Shown in pieces: positions 44,092-51,904 of a DNA stretch of 64,000 nucleotides. The notes beneath the pieces were generated by a model. The model saw only the letters and a list, made by a program, of their open reading frames with translations. It searched no databases and had not been told where the DNA came from. Origin of the DNA: Candidatus Edwardsbacteria bacterium (GTDB lineage: Bacteria > Edwardsbacteria > AC1 > EtOH8); contig JAVHLB010000001.1 of the NCBI GenBank assembly GCA_031082425.1, forward strand, positions 124,001 through 188,000, in the 5' to 3' direction. The position numbers and the translations under genes are program-made. The first letter of the stretch is position 1. Every line of letters begins with the position of its first letter.

Positions 44092-44499
44092 ATGAGACGG
44101 GAGCGTTTCCACATCCCGCCCATGGATTCCATCAACGTCACCAACCTGGTGGATGTCTGCATGACCCTGCTGATCATCTTCATGATCACCGCCCCCATGA
44201 TGCGCTCCGGGGTGGATGTGGCTTTGCCCAAGGCCGACTCCTCCAAGCCGCAGATCGAAGAAGGATTGACCATCGTCCTGACATCCGGCAGCAAGATACT
44301 GATCAACGACCAGCCGGTGTCCGGCAAGGCCTTCTCCCAGGTGGTCAAGGGACTGCTGGCCAAAAATGCCGCCCGGCCGGTCTACCTCAAGGCCGACAAA
44401 TCGGTGCCCTACGGACTGGTGGTGGAGATCATCGGACAGTTGAAGGACCTGAAGGTCAACAACCTGGGCCTGGTCACCGAACCCAAAGCCAGCAAATGA
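44092..44499 (+). CDS. tolR: TolR/ExbD-family protein
   Basis: 135 residues. One membrane helix with the essential Asp: NLVDVCMTLLIIFMITAPMM. The periplasmic part follows, ending GQLKDLKVNNLGLVTEP. It forms the proton-conducting unit with TolQ. The stop overlaps the start of the tolA gene by 4 bases (ATGA), a sign of tight coupling. Length and pattern are normal. Confidence 0.92.
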   Translation: MRRERFHIPPMDSINVTNLVDVCMTLLIIFMITAPMMRSGVDVALPKADSSKPQIEEGLTIVLTSGSKILINDQPVSGKAFSQVVKGLLAKNAARPVYLKADKSVPYGLVVEIIGQLKDLKVNNLGLVTEPKASK

Positions 44500-45119
44500 A
44501 ACGGGAGTTCTCCATATCGTTGTCCTTTCATCTGCTGTTGTTTCTGACAGTGATTTTTTTTGCCAGGGTCCTGAACCTGGCATCCCGGTCCTCCTATCCG
44601 GCGGTATACAAGGTCAACCTGGTGGCCCTGCCCCAGGTATCGGGAAGCGATGGCCAGGACATGGAGAGCGCTCCGATCCCGGAGGCCAAGCCCTCGGTCA
44701 AAAAAGAGCCAGCCGTGTCAAAGGCCAAGCCGCAGCCCAAAGCCAAGACCCCGGATAAAAAGCAAAGATCGGCCGGCGGCCCGCTGGTGCCGAACCTTCC
44801 CCAGGGCATGAAGGTGCTGGCCGCCGAAGGGGTTTCCCCGGAGGGGTCATATTACCTGGGCCTGATATTGACCAAGATCAGCCAGCATTGGCGCAACCCC
44901 TACCAGGGCGGCCAGCAGGTGATCCGGGCCACCATCTATTTCAAGATCGACCGCCAGGGAAACCTGCTGGAGGCCAGCCTGGAGAAATCCTCCGGCGACG
45001 CCCTGTTCGACCAGGCCGCCATCCGGGCGGTCTATCAGGCCAAGAACTTCCCGCCCTTCCCCCAGGAGATGAAGCTGTCGGTGCTGGGCGTGCATTTTGA
45101 ATTTGAGTATGTGAAATGA
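44496..45119 (+). CDS. tolA: TolA/TonB-like periplasm-spanning protein
   Basis: 207 residues. N-terminal membrane anchor (LSFHLLLFLTVIFFARVL), a Lys/Pro/Ala-rich stretch (AKPSVKKEPAVSKAKPQPKA), and a TonB-type C-terminal domain: LGLILTKISQHWRNPYQGG, ATIYFKIDRQGNLLEAS, FDQAAIRAVYQAKNFPPFP. It links the TolQR motor to TolB/Pal. It is shorter than enterobacterial TolA (about 420 residues), with a short middle helix. Overlaps tolR by 4 bases. Confidence 0.9.
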   Translation: MKREFSISLSFHLLLFLTVIFFARVLNLASRSSYPAVYKVNLVALPQVSGSDGQDMESAPIPEAKPSVKKEPAVSKAKPQPKAKTPDKKQRSAGGPLVPNLPQGMKVLAAEGVSPEGSYYLGLILTKISQHWRNPYQGGQQVIRATIYFKIDRQGNLLEASLEKSSGDALFDQAAIRAVYQAKNFPPFPQEMKLSVLGVHFEFEYVK

Positions 45120-45144
45120 GGCCTCTATTAGCTAATTGTATTTT

Positions 45145-46194
45145 ATGAGATTTTGCAGCACCTGCATAATGCCGGCATCACAAGTGGTTCCGCTGAACGA
45201 GTCCGGCGTTTGCCGCTATTGCGCCGATCATGAAAAGATCGTATTCAAAGGAGAAGAACAACTATCGGCTCTTTTCAATAAGCTTAAAAGCAAGCATGGC
45301 AAATATGATTGCCTGGTGAATATCAGCGGCGGACGGGACAGCGCTTACACCCTGTTGAGCCTGGCTAAGGATTTCAAATTAAATGTTTTGGCGGTCAATT
45401 ACGCCAACCCCTTTACCGACGAACAGGCCAAAAGGAATATCGAGCGGATGGTGGATATTCTGGGGGTCGATTTCTTTCAATTCCATCTGTCGGGAAATAT
45501 ACATAAAAGGATCCTTAAAAACAATATTTTGGCTTGGTTCAACAATCCTTCGCCGGCCATGGTTCCTGCCATCTGTATCGGCTGCAAGATCATTTGGCCG
45601 GAGATACTAAATATCGCGAAAAAGAATAATATTCACTGCATTGTCAACGGCGGAAACCCTTACGAATACACTTCATTCAAAAAGGAATTGTTGGGCGTTT
45701 CACATAAAGCCGGACTTGAAAAGACCTATCTTCAGAACATATTCGGATTGTGCCGGGAATCTTTTAAGAATTTGGCTTATTTAAAACCGGAATTTCTGCC
45801 CATCACCATCAAGGGATATCTTTTTGCCAATCAGTATGCGCCGGCTTCCCGCCTTTTGGCTGGTGATATCGAGAGAATCGATCTTTTCCATTATATGCCC
45901 TGGGAAGAAGAAACTGTGATCCGCCGGATAAAAAGTGAATTGGACTGGGACTCACCAAAAGATATAGGTTCCACCTGGCGCTTCGACTGTCAGATAGGAC
46001 ACCTCAAGGACTATATGTATATGAAAACACTCGGTTTCACCGAAAAGACCGATTTCTTTTCCATAATGGTTCGGGAAAATATTCTTACCAGGGAAGCGGC
46101 TTTTAAGAGGAATGCCCTGGAAAACAAGCTACATTACGATAAAATTGAAAGACTATTCACCAACCTCGGCATAACGAATATTAAACTGGCATAG
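45145..46194 (+). CDS. N-acetyl sugar amidotransferase-like protein
   Basis: 349 residues (from the ATG at 45145; a TTG 9 bases upstream is possible). PP-loop ATP pyrophosphatase with YDCLVNISGGRDSAYTL, Cys motifs CSTCIMP, CRYC and CIGCK (zinc or cluster ligands). This pattern is shared with WbpG/PseA-LegF-type N-acetyl sugar amidotransferases, which add an amidino or amido group to LPS sugars. G+C is visibly lower than the tol genes around it. Position between tolA and tolB is unusual and not functional in the known Tol system. No glutaminase partner (HisH-like) is nearby. Confidence 0.8.
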   Translation: MRFCSTCIMPASQVVPLNESGVCRYCADHEKIVFKGEEQLSALFNKLKSKHGKYDCLVNISGGRDSAYTLLSLAKDFKLNVLAVNYANPFTDEQAKRNIERMVDILGVDFFQFHLSGNIHKRILKNNILAWFNNPSPAMVPAICIGCKIIWPEILNIAKKNNIHCIVNGGNPYEYTSFKKELLGVSHKAGLEKTYLQNIFGLCRESFKNLAYLKPEFLPITIKGYLFANQYAPASRLLAGDIERIDLFHYMPWEEETVIRRIKSELDWDSPKDIGSTWRFDCQIGHLKDYMYMKTLGFTEKTDFFSIMVRENILTREAAFKRNALENKLHYDKIERLFTNLGITNIKLA

Positions 46195-46204
46195 AGGATT
46201 TTCG

Positions 46205-47500
46205 TTGAAAAAATATTTTGTGTTGATCCTGTGCAATATATTTTTGTTCTCTGCAGCCTCCGCCCAGACCGATGTATACCTTAAACTTTCCACCTCGGAA
46301 AGGCGGCCCATAGAGCTGGCAATCGCTCCCGTCCAGCCCCGGGGCAAGAACCCCCCGGAGGCGGTCGCCAAAGTTAAAGCGCTCATCGCTGTGCTGTCGG
46401 ACGACCTGGCTTTCTCGCTGTACTTCCAGCTGATAGAATCACCTGACAGCGATCCGGGATACGGCTTCAGGAAAGGACAGGTCCAGGCCGGGGCCTGGCA
46501 GCTGCTGGGGGCCAAGATGCTGTTGATCCCCGAGCTGCGCAGCGACAAAAAGCAGGATCACCTGAAGGTCCGGATCTATGACCTGGGTGTGGGGCGCGAT
46601 ATCTTCACCAAGGAGATTGTGGTTGATCAATCCCGGGGCCAGGTCCACCGGCTCTGCGACGAGATAATAAAAACCCTTACCGGGGAGAACGGCGTGGCCT
46701 CCACCAGGATAGCCTTCTGCCAGAAGCACGGCCAGAACAAGGAGCTGGCCGTGCTGGACTACGACGGCCATAACCTGCAGAAACTGACCGCCCTGAACAC
46801 CATCAACCTCTCGCCCGATTGGTCCCCGGACGGGTCGAAACTGGCCTTCATCTCCTTTCAGCGCAACCGGACCGAGATATACTCGCTGGACATGAGGGCC
46901 TGGAAGCTTCAGGCCATCTCCCAGGTCGAGGGGCTGAACACCTCCCCGGCCTGGTCTCCCGACGGGAAAAAAATGGCCCTGACCCTCTCCCGGGACGGCA
47001 ATGCCGAGATATATCTTTATACCCTGGACAGCCGGTCGCTGCAGCGGCTGACCAACAGCTGGGCCATCGACTGTTCGCCGGGCTGGTCCCCCAACGGACG
47101 GGAGCTGGTGTTCACCTCCGACCGGCCGGGCAGCCCCCAGATCTATTTGATGGACGCCGACGGCTCCAACATCCGTCGCCTGACCTATCAGGGAAATTAC
47201 AATACCTCCCCGGTGTGGTCGCCCAAGGGCGACAAGATCGCCTTCGTCTCCCGCATCAACGGGCTGTTCCAGGTCTGCGCCATGAATGTCACCGGCGACG
47301 GCTACACCCAGCTGACCTACGAGGGGGACAACGAGGATCCCTCCTGGTCGCCCGACGGCCTGCACCTGGCCTTCTCCTCCAGCCGCACCGGCAGCAGCCA
47401 GCTGTGGCTGATGCACTGGGATGGCTCCGGCCAGAAGGCCGTCACCAACCTTAGCGGGGCATTGATGCCGGCCTGGAGCCCCTTCCCGCCAACCCCCTGA
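46205..47500 (+). CDS. tolB: Tol-Pal system beta-propeller TolB
   Basis: 431 residues, periplasmic. Start is a TTG with AGGA seven bases upstream, giving signal peptide MKKYFVLILCNIFLFSAASA. N-terminal alpha/beta domain up to about 190, then six PD40/WD40-type blades (LSPDWSPDGSKLAFISF, TSPAWSPDGKKMALTLS, CSPGWSPNGRELVFTS, TSPVWSPKGDKIAFVS). TolB binds Pal and TolA through the propeller. Typical length. Follows the amidotransferase gene by 10 bases and precedes pal by 40. Confidence 0.95.
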   Translation: MKKYFVLILCNIFLFSAASAQTDVYLKLSTSERRPIELAIAPVQPRGKNPPEAVAKVKALIAVLSDDLAFSLYFQLIESPDSDPGYGFRKGQVQAGAWQLLGAKMLLIPELRSDKKQDHLKVRIYDLGVGRDIFTKEIVVDQSRGQVHRLCDEIIKTLTGENGVASTRIAFCQKHGQNKELAVLDYDGHNLQKLTALNTINLSPDWSPDGSKLAFISFQRNRTEIYSLDMRAWKLQAISQVEGLNTSPAWSPDGKKMALTLSRDGNAEIYLYTLDSRSLQRLTNSWAIDCSPGWSPNGRELVFTSDRPGSPQIYLMDADGSNIRRLTYQGNYNTSPVWSPKGDKIAFVSRINGLFQVCAMNVTGDGYTQLTYEGDNEDPSWSPDGLHLAFSSSRTGSSQLWLMHWDGSGQKAVTNLSGALMPAWSPFPPTP

Positions 47501-47540
47501 ACAAACTGGACCATGTTAATATAAATACAAGGAGGTGATC

Positions 47541-48041
47541 ATGAAAAGAACCATCAATATCATCAGCGGGGTACTGCTGATCTCTTTGGTCCTGGCCGGC
47601 TGCGCCAAAAAGCAGGCCACCAAGCAGGAGGAGATGGTCCAGCCCGAACTTACCATCGAGAAACCGGCCGCCCCGCCGGCCGAGGAGAAAAAACCCGAAC
47701 TTAAGATCGATTTCTCCACCGTTTACTTCGGCTTCGATTCATACTCCATAGAGGAGACCTCTGTCTCCCTGCTCACCGAGGCCGCCAAACTGCTCCGCAG
47801 CTATCCCCAGGTGGCGGTCAGGCTGGAGGGCCATTGCGATGAACGCGGCACCACCGAGTACAACCTGGCGCTGGGGGAGAAGCGTTCGATGGCCGTCAGG
47901 GATTACCTGGTCAATCTGGGGGTGGAGCGCTCCCGCCTGGCCACCGTCAGCTTCGGCAAGGAGAAGCCGGCCGACCTGGGCCACAACGAGATCAGCTGGG
48001 CCAAGAACCGCCGGGTGGAATTCGTGATCGAAAAGAAGTAA
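47541..48041 (+). CDS. pal: Peptidoglycan-associated lipoprotein Pal
   Basis: 166 residues. GGAGGTGATC directly before the ATG at 47541 fixes the start. Lipobox LVLAGC, then a Lys/Pro/Glu-rich linker and an OmpA-like domain: TVYFGFDSYSIEETSVSLL, VRLEGHCDERGTTEYNLALG, KNRRVEFVIEK. Binds diaminopimelate peptidoglycan and is anchored in the outer membrane. It sits 1 base ahead of the next gene (cpoB), so it is co-translated with it. Confidence 0.95.
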   Translation: MKRTINIISGVLLISLVLAGCAKKQATKQEEMVQPELTIEKPAAPPAEEKKPELKIDFSTVYFGFDSYSIEETSVSLLTEAAKLLRSYPQVAVRLEGHCDERGTTEYNLALGEKRSMAVRDYLVNLGVERSRLATVSFGKEKPADLGHNEISWAKNRRVEFVIEKK

Positions 48042-48042
48042 C

Positions 48043-48783
48043 ATGAAGAAAACCATCCTGTTAATTCTCTGCCTCCCCCTGCTGGCCGGATGCGGGGTCA
48101 AGAGGGAATATGTCCGGATGCGCGACCAGCTGGACTACCTGGAGACCAGCCAGAAGAAGATGGAGGCCCAGATGACCCTGATGGACAGCCTGCTTCGGGC
48201 CCAGACCGACATCACCTATCAGCTGAACGCCGAGCTGCGCACCCGCTGGGGATCGCTGAACGAGCGGATGATGAGCATGGACCAGCAATACCAGGACCAG
48301 CAGTCGCGGACCATGGTCCAAGCCCTGCCGCTGGGCTCCTCCCAACCGGACAGCAGGGGGATCACCCCGCCGGCCCCGCCGGATAAGCCTAAAGATAACG
48401 GCTCCAAGCCCGATCCCAAGCAGTTGTATGACACCGCCTATCTGGACATCACCCGGGGCAATTACGACCTGGCCATCGCCGGGTTCCGGGAATTTTTGAA
48501 GCTCTACCCATCCAGCAGTCTGGCCGACAACTCCCAATACTGGATCGGCGAAGGATATTACGCTCAGAAGAAATACCAGGAGGCCCTGGCCGAGTTCGAA
48601 AAGGTCCTGGCCCAGTATCCCAACCAGGATAAGGCGGCGGCTGCCTATTACAAGTCCGGCCTCTGTTACAGGGAGCTGGGACGGACCATGGAGGCCCGGA
48701 AAAGCTGGCAAACCCTGATAATCAAATTCCCGCGCAGCCCCGAGGCCGGACTGGCCCAGGACCGGATAAAAGAACTGCCCTAA
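48043..48783 (+). CDS. cpoB: Tol-associated TPR lipoprotein CpoB (YbgF)
   Basis: 246 residues. Lipobox LPLLAGC near residue 15 marks a lipoprotein, where E. coli CpoB is a soluble periplasmic protein. A coiled coil (RDQLDYLETSQKKMEAQMTL) is followed by a Pro-rich linker, then three TPR repeats (LYDTAYLDITRGNYDLAI, SQYWIGEGYYAQKKYQEAL, YKSGLCYRELGRTMEARKSW). CpoB co-ordinates Tol with cell-wall synthesis. Directly after pal. Confidence 0.9.
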   Translation: MKKTILLILCLPLLAGCGVKREYVRMRDQLDYLETSQKKMEAQMTLMDSLLRAQTDITYQLNAELRTRWGSLNERMMSMDQQYQDQQSRTMVQALPLGSSQPDSRGITPPAPPDKPKDNGSKPDPKQLYDTAYLDITRGNYDLAIAGFREFLKLYPSSSLADNSQYWIGEGYYAQKKYQEALAEFEKVLAQYPNQDKAAAAYYKSGLCYRELGRTMEARKSWQTLIIKFPRSPEAGLAQDRIKELP

Positions 48784-48812
48784 ACCCCATAACCATTTTT
48801 GGAGAGATAAGA

Positions 48813-48962
48813 ATGCCCAAAGTTGCCGCCAAAAAAAAAGCCAAAAAGAGAAGCGGTGAGCGCCGGGCCCCGCTTTCGGAGAAGGAATTCCGGGATCTGA
48901 TCGAGACCGGCCGGGCCACCGAAAAGGAGCGCCGGGCCTGGGAGGAGCGAAGGAAAAGATGA
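48813..48962 (+). CDS. Tiny basic protein
   Basis: 49 residues, ATG at 48813 and TGA at 48960-48962. The sequence begins PKVAAKKKAKKRSGERR and ends EERRKR, with Lys/Arg clusters and one helix. GGAGAGATAAGA precedes the ATG. Its stop overlaps the next start by four bases (ATGA), which argues that it is translated. Function unknown; nucleic-acid or membrane-surface contacts are only guesses. Confidence 0.65.
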   Translation: MPKVAAKKKAKKRSGERRAPLSEKEFRDLIETGRATEKERRAWEERRKR

Positions 48963-49168
48963 ATTTTTTAAGGAATATCTTCGGAACCAAGGACGCCAAG
49001 GCCGGCCACGCCATCAGCCTTCAGCAGGGGGTGGCCGCCAATGCCCTTTCCATCCAGGCCCTGATAAATGTACTGGTGGCCAAGGATCTCTGCACCCGCC
49101 AGGAACTGTTGGATGAGTTGAAGAAGATATCCGGCCAGAACCAGCATCATGCCCGGCCAGGCAAATAA
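48959..49168 (+). CDS. Small helical protein
   Basis: 69 residues. Two predicted helices: AISLQQGVAANALSIQALIN and TRQELLDELKKISGQ; no family recognised. Starts inside the stop codon of the preceding 49-residue gene and overlaps the TPR gene start by 20 bases, so the three form a coupled run. Function unknown. Confidence 0.65.
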   Translation: MNFLRNIFGTKDAKAGHAISLQQGVAANALSIQALINVLVAKDLCTRQELLDELKKISGQNQHHARPGK

Positions 49169-49754
49169 CAGCACCCGGCTTTTCGCCCGGGCCGATCGGT
49201 TCTCCCGGCAGGGCAAGCGCAAGGAGGCCATCAAAGCCTACCGGGCGGTACTGGCCCTTCCGGAATTGAAAAACGGGGGCGATCTGGCCAGGGAACTGGC
49301 GCATTGGGGCCTGGCCGAGCTTTTAATCCTGGAGAGGGATACCGCCGAAGCCGAGAGCCACCTGCTGGCGGCCATCGGGCTCAATCCCGACGAGGCCAAC
49401 TATTACCAGCAGCTGGGCTCGCTCTACAGCTATATGGATCGCTTCGAGGATGCCATCGCCCAGCTGAAGAAGTCCCTGGACATCCGGCCCGCCCACCCCC
49501 AGACCATGCACCTGCTGGGGTGGGCGGTCTTCATGTCCGGCGATCACAAGAGCGGCCGGCAGATATTGGAGCAGGCCGCGGCCCTGGATGAATGCGATGC
49601 CGGCATTCTGAACGACCTGGCGGTCTGCCTGGTGGAGATGAGATTATACGGAGAAGCCCTGAAACATCTGGACCGGGCGCTGGAGCTGGATCCCCATAAC
49701 CAACTGCTTGAGTCCTACCGCCAGATGGTAATGGAAAAAAAGGCCTCCCTTTAG
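49149..49754 (+). CDS. TPR-repeat protein at the end of the tol unit
   Basis: 201 residues, cytoplasmic or periplasmic (no signal peptide seen). Four tetratricopeptide motifs: SRQGKRKEAIKAYRAVLAL, AESHLLAAIGLNPDEANYYQ, YSYMDRFEDAIAQLKKSLDI, and EALKHLDRALELDPHNQL. Overlaps the preceding gene by 20 bases. The stop codon lies inside the terminator hairpin (49742-49761), so transcription ends right at the gene end. Probably a protein-binding adaptor; partners unknown. Confidence 0.8.
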   Translation: MPGQANNSTRLFARADRFSRQGKRKEAIKAYRAVLALPELKNGGDLARELAHWGLAELLILERDTAEAESHLLAAIGLNPDEANYYQQLGSLYSYMDRFEDAIAQLKKSLDIRPAHPQTMHLLGWAVFMSGDHKSGRQILEQAAALDECDAGILNDLAVCLVEMRLYGEALKHLDRALELDPHNQLLESYRQMVMEKKASL

Positions 49755-49767
49755 GGAGGCCTTTTTA
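49742..49767 (+). terminator. Terminator ending the greA-tol unit
   Basis: GGCCTCCCTTTAGGGAGGCC followed by TTTTTATTG. The TAG stop codon of the TPR gene is in the loop of this hairpin. Confidence 0.85.
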
Positions 49768-49882
49768 TTGTTTCTAATATTGTGGTTATTTAGCTATAGC
49801 CTGATTTATCCGACGGGTTTCGAGTGGTAACTTTTAAGACGAACAACGCAACGTTTCTCTGCTTATTGTTCGACGATTTGGT

Positions 49883-51157
49883 CTAAAAATAAAACGTGGC
49901 CCAGAGATCCATCTTGCCTTCATACTGCTTGCTGCCATACTCGGTGTTTGATCCTCCGGCAAAAACAACCGGCCAAAACACAAACTCCAGATTGGTTATC
50001 GGCTTGTAGCTGACCGGCAGACCGGCAGAATAGCTTTGGTCATCAAGATTATAAAGCAACTGAACGGCGGGCGTAAAATACAACATATTAAACGGCTCCT
50101 GCCACGACACCTTGAGATACAGGTACTCCCGCATCAGGTTCGGATCGCCAAAATATGTTTTACCGGTGTTCAGGGCGCTGGAGACGGCAATATTATTGCC
50201 CGAACTCACAGCCTTGTCTAAAAAATCCTGGTACTGTTCAAATTCAGCTTTGCTCAAGCCGGCTTCATTTTGGCAATATTCACCGATAGTGGTGATATTC
50301 CAGCTGTTCAGCCATCTGAATCCAAATAGATAAGATGAACCGTCAATGTTTTCTGTTCGTAGGCTGTCGTTTAGAAGATAGTATCTTGGCAGATTGGTGA
50401 AACGGCTGTACTCGCCGTGGATTTCCAAACTGGGAATAACATTCCGGGAAAAATCAAACCCGTATTCTTCGGGATTCACCCGACTGTAATAGCCCATCAG
50501 ATCTATATCCGTGTTCCACAACAGTAAATATAATTTTCCGGCGATGTCGGTATTTTCCGCTTCCGCCACTTTGCCGTTGATGGTATTCGCTGAAGGCGCC
50601 AGGATCAGATCTACAGATATATTATCGAGCGCGCCACTGGCAATGCTTTTGGTATATTGGTAATTCATGGACAAAAGGCCAGATTGAGCCTGATCGGGAT
50701 TCTCGGGGTCCTTTTGGGGGTTGACATACCCCACCGGGTTGAAGGCGTAGCCCTTGCCCCAATTGTACATCTTTTGCCCCAGCAGCAGGAACGAAGTGCC
50801 GGATATGCTTACATTCCCATACAACTCATGCAGATCAAAGTCCGCCTGGCTGCTGCCATAATACCCGGAATAGGTCTTTAGGTGAACCCCGACGTCTCCG
50901 GTTTGGTAGTCTCCGTTCAAATAGAAGTCGGCCCGGTACGACGACAGGACATCGGACAACGGCCGGCTGTAATACTGAAGGGCGTACAGCGCCGATCCTT
51001 TTCTGCTTTTGGCCAGCAAATACCTGGCGTCAAGGCTGCCGCTCAATTCCAGGGTCTCTTTTGTGGTTTCCGCCGGAGGTACCTCAAAAGAATAATCATC
51101 GGCCCGGGCAAGAGCGCCGAAGAGCAGCAGGCAAAACAACCCCGTCAAGGCCCTCAT
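49883..51157 (-). CDS. Exported outer-membrane beta-barrel-like protein of the ABC cluster
   Basis: 424 residues with signal peptide MRALTGLFCLLLFGALARA. Repeated Tyr/Gly-rich beta strands (ALYALQYYSRPLSDVLSSY, YQTGDVGVHLKTYSGYYG, LLGQKMYNWGKGYAFNP) and a final strand ending WATFYF, a typical outer-membrane barrel C-terminus. Family not recognised; related in style to DUF1302-type barrels. The gene overlaps the LolA-like gene by 4 bases (ATGA), so it belongs to the same operon and probably works as its outer-membrane partner. Confidence 0.7.
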   Translation of the reverse strand: MRALTGLFCLLLFGALARADDYSFEVPPAETTKETLELSGSLDARYLLAKSRKGSALYALQYYSRPLSDVLSSYRADFYLNGDYQTGDVGVHLKTYSGYYGSSQADFDLHELYGNVSISGTSFLLLGQKMYNWGKGYAFNPVGYVNPQKDPENPDQAQSGLLSMNYQYTKSIASGALDNISVDLILAPSANTINGKVAEAENTDIAGKLYLLLWNTDIDLMGYYSRVNPEEYGFDFSRNVIPSLEIHGEYSRFTNLPRYYLLNDSLRTENIDGSSYLFGFRWLNSWNITTIGEYCQNEAGLSKAEFEQYQDFLDKAVSSGNNIAVSSALNTGKTYFGDPNLMREYLYLKVSWQEPFNMLYFTPAVQLLYNLDDQSYSAGLPVSYKPITNLEFVFWPVVFAGGSNTEYGSKQYEGKMDLWATFYF

Positions 51158-51888
51158 TTTCTTAAACCCTCAAGCTTGGACATGTAGTTCATGGTGAACA
51201 CCTCCTCCTTGAAGGATCTAGGCTTCACCTGGGAATAGATCATGGTTGACAGATAGCCCTTGTACAGCGGGCTGTGTGTTTCGATGACGGAGGGCCGCAC
51301 CACCCCCTGGCCGAAATTCTTCAGCTCCTTGAACTCCAGGGTTTTAATCAGCATGCCGCTGGCGGAATAGCACTCCACTTTCTTCAGTATTTCGTTTTTA
51401 GTGGCCCACATCTTCAGCTTATCATAGGCCACGGTTTTGTTCTTGGCCTTTAAGGACAGGATGTATTCTGATTCAGTTTCCTCCGTTTTTTCAACATCGT
51501 ATTCCGTGTTATAGTCGACCTGCATGATGTCGGCGTTGTTGAAAACCCCTCCGGTGATGGATTGCAGGCTGGTTATGCGTATCGGCTTGCCCACATTGGG
51601 TATATACAGCCACATGTTGTCGCCCAGCCGCAGGGTGGTGCGGCCCTTTTCGCTGGCCGGGGAAAGATACAGCATGGCCACCTTGTCTTTCCCCTTCTTG
51701 GCCGTATAAAAAACAAACTCCTTTTTCCGCCCATTGGGCTCAGCGTTGATCAGCTTCCGGTACGACTCGTAGCTTTCCGGCATCAGTTTTTCGTCGATCC
51801 TCTTCAGCAGCTGGTTCCCGTCCTGGGCCATGACCGGCCCCATGACGGATATCAGCAGCAGCGGCAACAGCCATGATATTTTTTTCAT
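51154..51888 (-). CDS. LolA-like outer-membrane lipoprotein-sorting protein
   Basis: 244 residues. Start at MKKISWLLPLLL (AAAGGAA upstream); signal peptide ends ISVMGPVMA. The mature part has the half-barrel pattern of the LolA/LolB superfamily, in the COG2834-type group: KKEFVFYTAKKGKDKVAML, LRLGDNMWLYIPNVGKPIRI, YLSTMIYSQVKPRSFKEE. These proteins carry lipids or lipoproteins in the periplasm. It follows the permease gene by about 16 bases, suggesting that the ABC pair, this carrier and the barrel form one lipid route. Confidence 0.85.
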   Translation of the reverse strand: MKKISWLLPLLLISVMGPVMAQDGNQLLKRIDEKLMPESYESYRKLINAEPNGRKKEFVFYTAKKGKDKVAMLYLSPASEKGRTTLRLGDNMWLYIPNVGKPIRITSLQSITGGVFNNADIMQVDYNTEYDVEKTEETESEYILSLKAKNKTVAYDKLKMWATKNEILKKVECYSASGMLIKTLEFKELKNFGQGVVRPSVIETHSPLYKGYLSTMIYSQVKPRSFKEEVFTMNYMSKLEGLRK

Positions 51889-51904
51889 CGGGGTTCCTTT
51901 CTGG

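Noticed and set aside
45136..45144. TTG start for the amidotransferase gene
   Set aside because: Possible, but the ATG three codons on matches the usual N-terminus of the family (CSTCIMP close to the start).
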